The notes under the pieces were generated by a model, which worked only from the letters and a program-made list of their open reading frames with translations, ran no database searches and was not told where the DNA came from. Positions 8,876 to 16,467 of a stretch of DNA of 64,000 bases are shown in pieces. The stretch is from UMGS1590 sp963558655. GTDB taxonomy: Bacteria; Bacillota; Peptococcia; Peptococcales; Peptococcaceae. Location of the stretch: contig CAUWHJ010000002.1 in the NCBI GenBank assembly GCA_963558655.1, forward strand, positions 1 to 64,000. Direction: 5' to 3'. Both the position numbers and the translations under genes were made by a program. How positions within the stretch are numbered: position 1 is the stretch's first letter; every line of letters starts with the position of its first letter.

Positions 8876-9282
8876 TTCTTGCGAATCTCTTTGACGATAT
8901 CGTCTTCAATCACAAGTTCATAAGCAGTTGCCGCAGAGAAAGGATCGCCAACCTTAACCGAGGTCAAATATTCGCCTTCACCAGCATCTACTTCGCTGCC
9001 ATCTACCAAATCGTCCACAGCAGCCAACGCTTTGGCAAACGATTCTTTATAGATGTTGATTTTTTCACGTTCAGCATTCAACTGTGCGCGAATAGCTTCC
9101 GTCTGAGGATGTGCTTTCAGCGTCAGCTCCGTCATTGTCTTGCTCATTTTTTTATCATATTCAGCCAACTGTTCATCAATTTCATCAATCTGTTTTTGAA
9201 TTTCAGCGGCAGCTTTTTGTTTATAGCCAGGGGTGACAATTTGTTTGTATGCCACTTTACCGAGAATTTGCAGTTCTTCCAT
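8872..9282 (-). CDS. ylqD: YlqD family protein
   Basis: 136-residue cytoplasmic protein of unknown function matching the YlqD family in length and in position between khpA and rimM. Residues about 24-95 are charged and helical and likely form a coiled coil (EIQKQIDEIDEQLAEYDKK). The C-terminal part contains a small beta-rich stretch (YLTSVKVGDPF). GAGGT seven bases before the ATG supports the start. A terminator separates it from khpA, so expression probably relies on read-through or a weak promoter. Confidence 0.82.
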   Translation of the reverse strand: MEELQILGKVAYKQIVTPGYKQKAAAEIQKQIDEIDEQLAEYDKKMSKTMTELTLKAHPQTEAIRAQLNAEREKINIYKESFAKALAAVDDLVDGSEVDAGEGEYLTSVKVGDPFSAATAYELVIEDDIVKEIRKK

Positions 9283-9312
9283 GATTATAACCTCATTTCT
9301 TTAATGATATAA

Positions 9313-9343
9313 CAAAAAATCCAGACTCGTGTGAATCTGGATT
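9313..9343 (-). terminator. Terminator between khpA and ylqD
   Basis: Stem AATCCAGA/TCTGGATT (9318-9325 with 9336-9343), then TTTTTTG on the minus strand. It may attenuate transcription into ylqD-rimM-trmD. Confidence 0.65.
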
Positions 9344-9349
9344 CATTCA

Positions 9350-9580
9350 TCATTCAACGATGTCCACATAAACTTTCTTATGTTGAACATTGCCTGCGGC
9401 CTTCATGACGGTGCGGATCGCGTTGGCGATGCGGCCATGCTTGCCAATAATTTTGCCCATATCATCTGGTGCAACGGAAAGCTGCACCGTCACAGATTCT
9501 GGTGTTTCATCAATTTTTACAGATACGGAATCCGGATTATCAACCAGAGCCTTTGCAATATGCAAAACCAAGCTTTCCAT
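9350..9580 (-). CDS. khpA: KH-domain RNA-binding protein KhpA
   Basis: 76-residue single KH-domain protein, the usual KhpA (YlqC) size. The RNA-binding loop is GKHG in the segment MGKIIGKHGRIANAIRT. In other Bacillota KhpA pairs with KhpB/Jag and affects cell-wall growth and small-RNA function. It directly follows rpsP, as in most of the phylum, and ends at a terminator. Confidence 0.93.
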   Translation of the reverse strand: MESLVLHIAKALVDNPDSVSVKIDETPESVTVQLSVAPDDMGKIIGKHGRIANAIRTVMKAAGNVQHKKVYVDIVE

Positions 9581-9603
9581 AGTATCAGTCCATTTCTAAG
9601 AAA

Positions 9604-9846
9604 TTACTTCACACCAGCTTTTTTCAGCAAGCTGCGAACAGTATCGGAAGGCTGAGCGCCGGAAGCCAACCACTTCTGAGCAGCTTCGACGTCTACCTTG
9701 ATTTCAGCAGGATTTACGTTTGGGTTGTAGTAACCAATTTCTTCGATGGTACGGCCATCTCTTGGGGAGCGGCTGTCTGCAACAACAATACGATAGAAAG
9801 GTTTCTTCTTAGCACCCATTCTTCTAAGTCTGATTTTCGTTGCCAT
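9604..9846 (-). CDS. rpsP: 30S ribosomal protein bS16
   Basis: 80-residue ribosomal protein with the family start MATKIRLRRMGAKKKPFYRI and the segment SRSPRDGRTIEEIGYYNP. It belongs to the small-subunit 5' domain. A GGAGGTG ribosome site precedes the ATG. It lies 24 bases after ffh and ahead of khpA, the conserved order. Confidence 0.97.
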   Translation of the reverse strand: MATKIRLRRMGAKKKPFYRIVVADSRSPRDGRTIEEIGYYNPNVNPAEIKVDVEAAQKWLASGAQPSDTVRSLLKKAGVK

Positions 9847-9870
9847 TCTTACACCTCCTTCATTTAATAA

Positions 9871-11220
9871 TTATTTCAAGCCACAGAATGGCAGGCGACC
9901 TTTTTTGCCACCCTTGCCACTCGCCATGGCTCCAAATTGCTTCATAAATGTTTGCGACTGCTCAAATTGCTTAATCAAGCGATTAACATCTTGTACTTTC
10001 AAACCGGAACCAGCTGCAATACGTTTGCGTCTGTTGCCATTGATGATTTTTGGATTGCGTCGTTCTTCCGGCGTCATCGAGAGAATAATAGCACGCGTGT
10101 GATCCATGTCTTTCGCATCAAGTTTGACATTTTTGAGCATTTTCTTGCTCACACCAGGAATCATCGAAAGCATCGATTCTATATCGCCCATACCTTGGAG
10201 CTGATCCATCTGTGCCAGATAATCTTCTAAGGTAAAGCTCGCTGTTTTGATTTTTTCCTGCATTTCCAATGCTTGCTGCTGATCAAATTCGGCTTCCGCT
10301 TTTTCAATCAGCGTCAAGATGTCACCCATACCCAAAATGCGAGACGCCATGCGGTCCGGGTGAAACGGCTCAAGTGCATCCAGCTTTTCACCCATACCGG
10401 TGAATTTAATTGGTTTACCGGTCACACTCTTTACGGAAAGTGCTGCCCCACCACGGGTATCACCATCTAATTTGGTCAGTACAACACCGGTAATGTCCAA
10501 ATTGTCATTAAAGTGCTCTGCCACATTGACAGCATCTTGCCCCGTCATAGCATCGACCACCAAGAGTATTTCATGTGGTTCAATGGCTTCTTTAATGGCC
10601 ACCAGTTCCTGCATCAACACTTCGTCAATATGCAATCGACCTGCCGTATCCACAATGACAACATCATTGCCATGCGCTTTGGCATGCGCCACAGCATGAT
10701 TGGCAATGTCAACCGGTGAGTGTTCTGAGCCTTCCTCATACACGGGAATATCAAGCTGTTTGCCCAGCACTTGCAGCTGCTGAATAGCAGCCGGACGATA
10801 GACATCGCACGCCACCAGCAACGGCCGCTTGTGCATTTTATCTTTGAGATACCGTGCAAGTTTACCGGTTGACGTTGTTTTACCGGAACCTTGCAAGCCA
10901 ACCATCATAATAATGGTTGGCGGCTTAGAGCTGATGGTGATTTTTGTTGCATCGCCACCCATGAGCTGTGTCAACTCATCATGAACGATTTTTACAACCT
11001 GTTGACCAGGTGTCAGGCTTTCCATCACATCTGCGCCCATAGCACGATCTTTGATATTCCCTACAAAGCTTTTTACCACTTTATAGTTTACATCGGCTTC
11101 AAGAAGCGCCACGCGCACTTCGCGCAACACATCTTTAATATCTTGTTCGCTGATTTTTCCTTTACCTTTTAATTTGGCAAAGGCTTCTTGCAGTCTTTCG
11201 CTTAATCCATCAAGTGCCAC
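9871..11220 (-). CDS. ffh: Signal recognition particle GTPase Ffh
   Basis: 449-residue SRP54 protein that binds signal peptides and SRP RNA and docks with FtsY. The N domain is followed by a G domain with P loop GLQGSGKTT, DTAGRLH and TKLDGD. The methionine-rich M domain contains GDIESMLSMIPGV and the RNA-binding RIAAGSG. The tail ends KKGRLPF plus a short Cys-Gly-Leu-Lys extension. ylxM lies two bases upstream, as is usual. Confidence 0.97.
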   Translation of the reverse strand: MALDGLSERLQEAFAKLKGKGKISEQDIKDVLREVRVALLEADVNYKVVKSFVGNIKDRAMGADVMESLTPGQQVVKIVHDELTQLMGGDATKITISSKPPTIIMMVGLQGSGKTTSTGKLARYLKDKMHKRPLLVACDVYRPAAIQQLQVLGKQLDIPVYEEGSEHSPVDIANHAVAHAKAHGNDVVIVDTAGRLHIDEVLMQELVAIKEAIEPHEILLVVDAMTGQDAVNVAEHFNDNLDITGVVLTKLDGDTRGGAALSVKSVTGKPIKFTGMGEKLDALEPFHPDRMASRILGMGDILTLIEKAEAEFDQQQALEMQEKIKTASFTLEDYLAQMDQLQGMGDIESMLSMIPGVSKKMLKNVKLDAKDMDHTRAIILSMTPEERRNPKIINGNRRKRIAAGSGLKVQDVNRLIKQFEQSQTFMKQFGAMASGKGGKKGRLPFCGLK

Positions 11221-11222
11221 TG

Positions 11223-11585
11223 TTAATCAGCCTTTCTGGTAATCTTTAATTGCGCCAATATCTCTTCATACACTTCCGGCAACCACTGATTGCTGGCCAG
11301 ACTCTGTTCAATCGCTACGATTGTTCGATCTAATGTTTCTTCAATCATCTGCGAACGTGCCAACACGCCGAGCGTTTTCTCAAAAGACTCCAACGTTTCT
11401 TCGCAGCGACCAATGCTATTATGCACCGCTTGGCGGCTTATGCCAACCAGGTCAGAAATCTCCGCCAACGAGAGGTCCTCATTAAAGTAGTAATTGAACA
11501 GGGTTTGCTGTTTTTCTGTCAGGAGATTGCCGTAACAATCAAAAAGACATATCATCCTGTTTCTATTGTTCATCGATAATGGCAT
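11223..11585 (-). CDS. ylxM: YlxM family helix-turn-helix protein
   Basis: 120-residue UPF0122 protein with a sigma-70 region 4-like helix-turn-helix: LTEKQQTLFNYYFNEDLSLAEISDLVGISRQAVHNSI. It is encoded immediately before ffh and is thought to modulate SRP, although the mechanism is not firmly known. I kept the first ATG, which has AGAGGTG about six bases upstream. A good promoter lies in the end of dut. Confidence 0.92.
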   Translation of the reverse strand: MPLSMNNRNRMICLFDCYGNLLTEKQQTLFNYYFNEDLSLAEISDLVGISRQAVHNSIGRCEETLESFEKTLGVLARSQMIEETLDRTIVAIEQSLASNQWLPEVYEEILAQLKITRKAD

Positions 11586-11625
11586 ATCTGCACCTCTGTC
11601 AACCTTTTCGCCTTGACACTCCGAT

Positions 11626-11654
11626 ACTATATCTTATTTTGCTTCTATTGTCAA
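11626..11654 (-). promoter_or_regulatory. Promoter of ylxM-ffh-rpsP-khpA
   Basis: Minus-strand TTGACA (11649-11654) and TATAGT (11626-11631) with a 17-base spacer. It overlaps the 3' end of dut, so the translation cluster has its own start. Confidence 0.8.
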
Positions 11655-12158
11655 GCTTTTTTTATCTGTGCTGCCAAATCCTCCGTGTCGTTGAGTTGTC
11701 GTCTGATCGTCATCGGTCAATAAGTACGGAAGAAAAATGCCTTGTGCAAAAGCCTGACCTTTTGCCACTTCCAACACAGCCCCTTCCGGATGGTCATTAT
11801 AAAGAGCAATCATAATATGCCCTTCGTTGTCTGCGTATTGATAATCGGCGTCGATAACACCGATTGTATTCATAAGTTGGAGTTTATAGCGTATGCCTTG
11901 CCCACTGCGCGGTGCTAACACCAACACTACGTTGTCAGGCATACAAGCACGAATACCGGTAAGAATGGTAATCTGTTCACCTGGATGAAGTGTGAACGCA
12001 TAGGGCGCGAAAAAGTCATACCCAGCCGCACCAGACGTGCTACGTTGAGGCATCAAAATATCACTGTAAACTGCGGCTGCATCTTCCGTGCGCCAATCGT
12101 TTTTATGCCGCCAATCGTCAAGAAATTGCGGCCACGAAATTTTTTCAAAACGTATCAT
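11634..12158 (-). CDS. dut: dUTP diphosphatase (trimeric type)
   Basis: 174-residue hydrolase of dUTP to dUMP and pyrophosphate. Family motifs are motif 1 SGAAGYD, motif 2 PRSGQG, motif 3 GVIDADY, and motif 5 near the C terminus as HGGFGST, where many family members have R or G before GGFGST. About 30 residues precede motif 1, making it longer than the roughly 145-residue bacterial enzymes. This fits a longer form known in Bacillota and their phages. The ATG has AAGGAG upstream. It is divergent from yebC and read as a single gene. Confidence 0.88.
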   Translation of the reverse strand: MIRFEKISWPQFLDDWRHKNDWRTEDAAAVYSDILMPQRSTSGAAGYDFFAPYAFTLHPGEQITILTGIRACMPDNVVLVLAPRSGQGIRYKLQLMNTIGVIDADYQYADNEGHIMIALYNDHPEGAVLEVAKGQAFAQGIFLPYLLTDDDQTTTQRHGGFGSTDKKSLTIEAK

Positions 12159-12177
12159 AAAAGTCTCCTTCCCAGGG

Positions 12178-12206
12178 TTGAAATGTACCCCTGCAAATAC
12201 TATAAT
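12178..12206 (+). promoter_or_regulatory. Promoter of yebC
   Basis: TTGAAA (12178-12183) and TATAAT (12201-12206), spacer 17. It lies in the 87-base gap between divergent dut and yebC. Confidence 0.78.
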
Positions 12207-12245
12207 TAAGCTTGCGCTATAAAATTAACCTAAGGAGAGATATGA

Positions 12246-12962
12246 ATGGGTCGTATTCATAATATTGAAGGAAAGAAAAATAAAATGGACAGCCTGCGTT
12301 CCACTGCGTTCACCAAACACGCGCGCAACATCACTGTTGCAGCACGTCAGGGCGGTGGCGACCCAGCGTACAACGCAGCATTGAAACTGGCCATTGATAA
12401 GGCAAAAGCCGACAACATGCCTAACGACAACATCAACCGCGCCATCAAAAAAGGCATTGGTGCAACTGACGGCGAAAAGTATGAACACATCACCTACGAA
12501 GGCTATGGCCCTGGCGGTGTCGCCCTCATCATCGAATGCCTTACCGACAATAAAAACCGTACAGCCGGCAATGTTCGCCATCATCTCGATCGTTGCGGTG
12601 GTAATCTTGGCACTGATGGCTGCGTTAGCTTCATGTTTGAACGCAAAGGCGCCATCGCTGTTGATAAAGAAGCCTGCGCTATGAGTGAAGATGAGCTCAT
12701 GGAATTGGCTCTGGAAGCTGGTGCTGAAGATTTTGCCAGCGAAGATACCTACTATGAAATCATCACCGCACCAGAAGATTATGTTGCTGTGCGTGATGCC
12801 ATTGATGGTGCTAATGTTCCTGTTCTTTCCGGCGACATCACCATGCTGCCATCTAACTACACGACAGTGCCTGAAGACAAGCAAAAGAGTATGCAAAAGT
12901 TGCTCGATGCGCTTGAAGAAGACGACGACGTGCAGAATGTTTATAGCAACATGGCTCAATAA
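12246..12962 (+). CDS. yebC: YebC/PmpR family protein
   Basis: 238-residue YebC/PmpR/TACO1-family protein. The central signature GYGPGGVALIIECLTDN is intact, preceded by KADNMPNDNINRAIKKG. The N terminus, MGRIHNIEGKKNKMD, belongs to the subgroup starting MGRIxNI rather than MAGHSKW. Members have been described as transcription regulators and, more recently, as factors helping ribosomes through proline-rich stretches; which applies here is unknown. AAGGAG lies eight bases before the ATG. The gene is monocistronic between its promoter and a strong terminator. Confidence 0.95.
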   Translation: MGRIHNIEGKKNKMDSLRSTAFTKHARNITVAARQGGGDPAYNAALKLAIDKAKADNMPNDNINRAIKKGIGATDGEKYEHITYEGYGPGGVALIIECLTDNKNRTAGNVRHHLDRCGGNLGTDGCVSFMFERKGAIAVDKEACAMSEDELMELALEAGAEDFASEDTYYEIITAPEDYVAVRDAIDGANVPVLSGDITMLPSNYTTVPEDKQKSMQKLLDALEEDDDVQNVYSNMAQ

Positions 12963-12976
12963 TTCATGTATGCTGC

Positions 12977-13030
12977 AAAAAACGGTCCTCGATCATCGGA
13001 CATAATGTTTGATGATTGAGGACCGTTTTT
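12977..13030 (+). terminator. Bidirectional terminator after yebC
   Basis: Long stem (12977-12997 with 13011-13030, one or two mismatches), A run on the left and TTTTT on the right. It serves yebC and the convergent hypothetical gene. Confidence 0.85.
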
Positions 13031-13036
13031 GCGTCC

Positions 13037-13321
13037 TTAAACGTTATAGAATTCGTTGTTGACCAACTCAACATAACGCGTCACATCTTGATTATTGTCG
13101 CCAAATTGAACGACAAAATCATAATGCTTCCAGTCCACTTCTTCTTCGCTCTTATCTGTATTCCAGATAACTAGAAATTCGCGTTCTTCTTTATCTTGTG
13201 CAATTGCTTGCCACCAATGTCCCTGAAGCACACGTTCCGCTTTTTTCCCATCTTCCGAAGAAATGCGGAAAAGACTTCCTGCCAAGCGTGGTTTTTCGAT
13301 GCAATGAATTTTTACTGCCAT
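13037..13321 (-). CDS. Hypothetical protein, 94 residues
   Basis: I do not recognise the family. The protein is acidic, soluble, and rich in Trp (HWW, IWN, VDWKHYDF), with no signal or membrane segment. The ATG at 13321 is chosen because GGAGGAG lies seven bases upstream; an upstream ATG gives seven extra basic residues but no ribosome site. It shares a bidirectional terminator with yebC. The GNAT gene upstream on the same strand ends 80 bases away. Confidence 0.7.
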   Translation of the reverse strand: MAVKIHCIEKPRLAGSLFRISSEDGKKAERVLQGHWWQAIAQDKEEREFLVIWNTDKSEEEVDWKHYDFVVQFGDNNQDVTRYVELVNNEFYNV

Positions 13322-13401
13322 CGCATATCTCCTCCTCATCATTAAACTACATTATGTATTGTATCTAAACTAGCCAAGAAGAGCAACCATTGTTCGTAAA
13401 A

Positions 13402-13887
13402 TCACTGTTTCTCTGCAAGTCTTTTCAAGGTTTCGCCGCTCAACCGATAGGTCGTCCATTCCGACATGGCTTCGGCGCCCAAAGATTGATAAAATCCTAC
13501 GCTGGATTGATTCCAATCCAAGCACCACCATTCCAAACGACCACAGCCACGCGCCACCGCCAAGCGTGCCAATTCTTGTAGCAACGCTTTGCCAATGCCT
13601 TGTTGGCGATACATTGGTTCCACATAAAGATCTTCCAGATAAATTCCAGCTCGCCCCAGAAACGTTGAGAAATTATGAAAAAAGAGTGCAAAGCCCACTT
13701 CTTTTTCTTCAACCATGGCAAAGAGCACTTCTGCCTTTTCTTTATCGAAAATCCATTCTGTTAAAAGTTCTGGTGTTGCGATAACCTCATCTTCCAATTT
13801 TTCATAGCGTGCCAAAGCCTTAATAAATTGAAGAATCAGTCCTACATCTTCACGTTGTGCCATACGAAACGTACAGTTTTGGGTCAC
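13402..13887 (-). CDS. GNAT family N-acetyltransferase (diamine/thialysine acetyltransferase-like)
   Basis: 161-residue acetyl-CoA-dependent acetyltransferase. The core is complete: N-terminal beta-alpha region RMAQREDVGLILQFI, the segment YLEDLYVEPMYR, the pyrophosphate-binding loop RQQGIGKALL, and the C-terminal WCLDWNQSSVGFYQSLGA. This last segment resembles the spermidine/thialysine acetyltransferase branch (SAT1/SAT2-like). A small primary amine substrate is therefore plausible but not proven. It is flanked by unrelated single genes on the same strand. Confidence 0.85.
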   Translation of the reverse strand: MTQNCTFRMAQREDVGLILQFIKALARYEKLEDEVIATPELLTEWIFDKEKAEVLFAMVEEKEVGFALFFHNFSTFLGRAGIYLEDLYVEPMYRQQGIGKALLQELARLAVARGCGRLEWWCLDWNQSSVGFYQSLGAEAMSEWTTYRLSGETLKRLAEKQ

Positions 13888-13937
13888 AATCTCATCTCCT
13901 TATACTCCCTGAAACAGGTTGCATTGCACTTTTTGTC

Positions 13938-14564
13938 TCATTTGCGTGCTATCACACAAAGCCAATGTTTTTCTTCCAAACGATCTACCGAAAATTCGTT
14001 GAACCCTGCTTCTTTCAACAAGCGAATCAGGCTGAATTTATCATACGCTTGCAATCCTTCCACCGAATGTGCCCATTGGGGCACATTCTCCTCTTCACCA
14101 TCAATCTTATTGACAATCACAAACAGTCCACCAGACTTCAACACCCGATAAACCTCGCGAAAACTTTCCAAAGGACCGGGCCAGAAATAAATCGTTTCAA
14201 AGGCTGTTGCCATGTCATACGCACCATCAGCAAACGGTAGCGCGCCCACATCTCCCTGCACAATCGCACATCGTTTGGTGACAATATCACCATGATTTCG
14301 TTTTTCTGCCAATGCAACCGCTACCGATGAAAGATCAACACCAGTGAGATGCGCTTGAGGAAACATCCGCAAAAGTTCTGCCACATTGCGCCCATCGCCA
14401 CAGCCAAGCTCTACGATTGACAACGGCGAAAAAAGTTTCAAATGCGCCAATCCCCACTCTGAAAGTTTGGCGTGGGCTTTGCCCATACGTTGATACTCTT
14501 TTTCGGTGAGTGTTCCTTGCGAAGTGTGCGCCTGTTGGCAACGAAAAATATCACGAAGTCCCAT
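13938..14564 (-). CDS. SAM-dependent methyltransferase (class I)
   Basis: 208-residue Rossmann-fold methyltransferase. Motif I is IVELGCGDGRN, an acidic residue ends strand 2 (GVDLS), and GDVGALPFADGAYD matches motifs II/III of the Methyltransf_11 type. The substrate is unknown. The ATG at 14564 has AAAGGA upstream; the open frame extends 56 codons further, but that part crosses a terminator and promoter and should be non-coding. Confidence 0.85.
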   Translation of the reverse strand: MGLRDIFRCQQAHTSQGTLTEKEYQRMGKAHAKLSEWGLAHLKLFSPLSIVELGCGDGRNVAELLRMFPQAHLTGVDLSSVAVALAEKRNHGDIVTKRCAIVQGDVGALPFADGAYDMATAFETIYFWPGPLESFREVYRVLKSGGLFVIVNKIDGEEENVPQWAHSVEGLQAYDKFSLIRLLKEAGFNEFSVDRLEEKHWLCVIARK

Positions 14565-14603
14565 AGCGGTCGTTCCTTTCCCTGAAAAAATAAGATTGCA
14601 TTT

Positions 14604-14612
14604 ATTATACCA
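14604..14612 (-). promoter_or_regulatory. Extended -10 promoter of the methyltransferase gene
   Basis: Minus-strand TGG-TATAAT (TATAAT at 14604-14609). No good -35 is visible, but the TG extension can compensate. It lies between the upstream terminator and the gene. Confidence 0.5.
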
Positions 14613-14634
14613 TACGCTAACGCCAAAGCGCATG

Positions 14635-14656
14635 AAAAAAGCAGGCTTTCGCCTGC
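14635..14656 (-). terminator. Terminator after the four-helix membrane protein gene
   Basis: Stem GCAGGC/GCCTGC with TTTC loop (14641-14656), six T on the minus strand. Confidence 0.7.
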
Positions 14657-14682
14657 TACAACCTACTGCTTCAATAGATTTC

Positions 14683-15039
14683 TTATACAGCAACCACACA
14701 AATAAAATACAATAGCGGTAAAACCGCTCCACATAAATTCGCTATATTGAAATTAACCACCACCATAGCTACAGAAATAACAAGAAGGATAAAACCAAAA
14801 AGCGCTGCATCTGACACTTTTTTCGTGTTTTTGGCAGCGCGCAAGCCCAAACAACCTGCAAAAAACTCCATCAAACCAACAGCCACTCCTGTAACAATGG
14901 CTGTTTCTAATGCTGCCGGACTTTCTGTTGCCAGGCTACCATCCAGCACTGTTAACATCGCCGTAACAACACCCATCGTCAGCAAGAACACCCCCACTAC
15001 CAACATCAATACAGAACATACGACTAACCCTTTTTTCAT
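14683..15039 (-). CDS. Small integral membrane protein, 118 residues
   Basis: Unrecognised. Four predicted membrane helices: about residues 4-27, 45-66, 79-97 and 99-117. Small and weakly polar residues dominate, with basic residues in the loop RAAKNTKK. The ATG at 15039 has AAGGAG seven bases upstream; an eight-codon-longer frame does not. It ends at its own terminator, and the 277 bases upstream (15040-15316) hold only its presumed promoter region and that of the divergent pucR-like gene. Confidence 0.7.
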   Translation of the reverse strand: MKKGLVVCSVLMLVVGVFLLTMGVVTAMLTVLDGSLATESPAALETAIVTGVAVGLMEFFAGCLGLRAAKNTKKVSDAALFGFILLVISVAMVVVNFNIANLCGAVLPLLYFICVVAV

Positions 15040-15248
15040 GTTTATTCTCCTTATACAAAACAAATCATAGTATCAGTATAGCATCCGTTTCGGCTTTTTT
15101 CTACAACCATATAATACATCACGCTCTCAATCAACCCATCTGTTCGCTAAAATAAGATATATCATTTATTGTTTCAACACACCGAGACTACGATTCTTGT
15201 CGTTCATTACAAATCGTATCTCTGCTTTTGTGTTTTTAACAATACACC

Positions 15249-15277
15249 TTGTATTTACCCCCCCTATATTATAATAT
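15249..15277 (+). promoter_or_regulatory. Probable promoter of the pucR-like gene
   Basis: TTGTAT (15249-15254) with TAATAT (15272-15277), spacer 17. TATAAT at 15270-15275 overlaps it with a 15-base spacer. Confidence 0.45.
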
Positions 15278-15316
15278 ATACAAAGATTTTCTTTTTTGGG
15301 AGAGGAGAACCTTATC

Positions 15317-16415
15317 ATGAAAAAAATTACTGTCGCCGACATCCTCAACCTCGACGCCCTTAAAGAGACAAGGATTGTTGCCGGCAAAGAAGGCTTACAG
15401 CGAGAGGTACGTTATGTCAATGTTATTGATAAACCACCAAGTAGTACCACTCATGAAACCAACGCCCACTTTAACGACATTTATCTAAGCTATCTCTACT
15501 TTGCTACCCTTGATGAAAAATTTTTCGATACTATTTATGAACACCTTGTCGAAAATCATGCTGCTGCGCTCATTATCTTCGATGAATACATTCAACAATT
15601 ACCGGAAAAATACATCCATCTTTTCAACCAAGCAAAAATTCCAGTTGCCTTTATAGATTATCACACGCCTTATTCTCTCATTATTTCAAGCATCATCGAA
15701 TTTCGCATTCATAACGAACAATGCAAAAATATTGAAGACAAACTCTTTTCTTTGACGGGTAATCGCATTTCTCAAGATGAAAAAATGACCATTATGCGTG
15801 AACTCAACCAGTATGCCATCACGCATGCTCAATCTCAGTAACACCATTGCCCAAAACACTCGCGCTTTCATTGCTGAATATCGCGGTGGTTTATTAACCA
15901 TTCTCACTTTCAGCGATAGCCGCATCAATGATGCAGAACAAGCTGTACAAAACACCATTGCATCAATTCACCAATATCTTCCAGAGGCCAGTATCGGTAT
16001 TAGTGATTTGCGCCCATTGCCAACACTCGGCACAGCTATTTCGCAAAGCTACACTGCTCTCAGTTCTGGCAGAGCTTCTGCGGGTGAAGTTGTTTTTTAC
16101 AGGGAACTTGGTATTTCTCGTATTCTTTTAGCACTTTACAACACACCAGCGCTTGAAGATTTTTATCGCGACATGACAGAACCTATTTTGAAAAGTGACC
16201 ACGAGTCCAACGGTCAACTCTTTCAAACCATGCTTTGTTTTGCCAGCCATGATATGGATTATAAAAAAACAGCTCAAGCTATGTATGTGCATGAAAATAC
16301 CGTGCGTTATCGTATCAATAAAATCAAAGAACTTATTCCTTACGGCAACAGCGAAGTAGATTTTCACGACACACTTTCAATGACCTATAAAATCTACCTC
16401 ATTAAATCATTTTAA
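15317..16415 (+). pseudogene. PucR-family transcriptional regulator, split by a frameshift
   Basis: The first part (ATG 15317, GAGGAG upstream) encodes an N-terminal PucR domain beginning KKITVADILNLDAL and stops at 15841. The remainder continues in another frame to 16415. It carries the GGDEF-like PucR middle region (YRGGLLTILTFSD, SIGISDLRPLP) and the C-terminal helix-turn-helix (TAQAMYVHENTVRYRINKI). Together they make one normal-length regulator of about 366 residues. The shift falls between about 15780 and 15840. The total of 1,099 bases fits one extra base. PucR proteins usually regulate purine, amino-acid or other catabolic genes; the convergent MFS exporter is not an obvious target. 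Sequencing error, true decay or two separate chains are all possible. Confidence 0.8.
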
Positions 16416-16420
16416 TTAAA

Positions 16421-16463
16421 AATAGCCGATACGCTTGCTATAACAACAAGCGTATCGGCTATT
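16421..16463. terminator. Bidirectional terminator between pucR-like gene and MFS exporter
   Basis: Perfect 17-pair stem (16421-16437 with 16447-16463) with T-rich flanks in both directions. Confidence 0.85.
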
Positions 16464-16467
16464 CTTT

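Noticed and set aside
7766..8923. A 385-codon open frame on the plus strand opposite rimM and trmD
   Set aside because: It lies wholly antisense to two well-conserved genes, has no ribosome site, and the predicted peptide looks random (His/Phe/Asn-rich).
12225..12959. A 244-codon minus-strand frame opposite yebC
   Set aside because: Antisense shadow of a conserved gene with its own promoter and terminator; no ribosome site.
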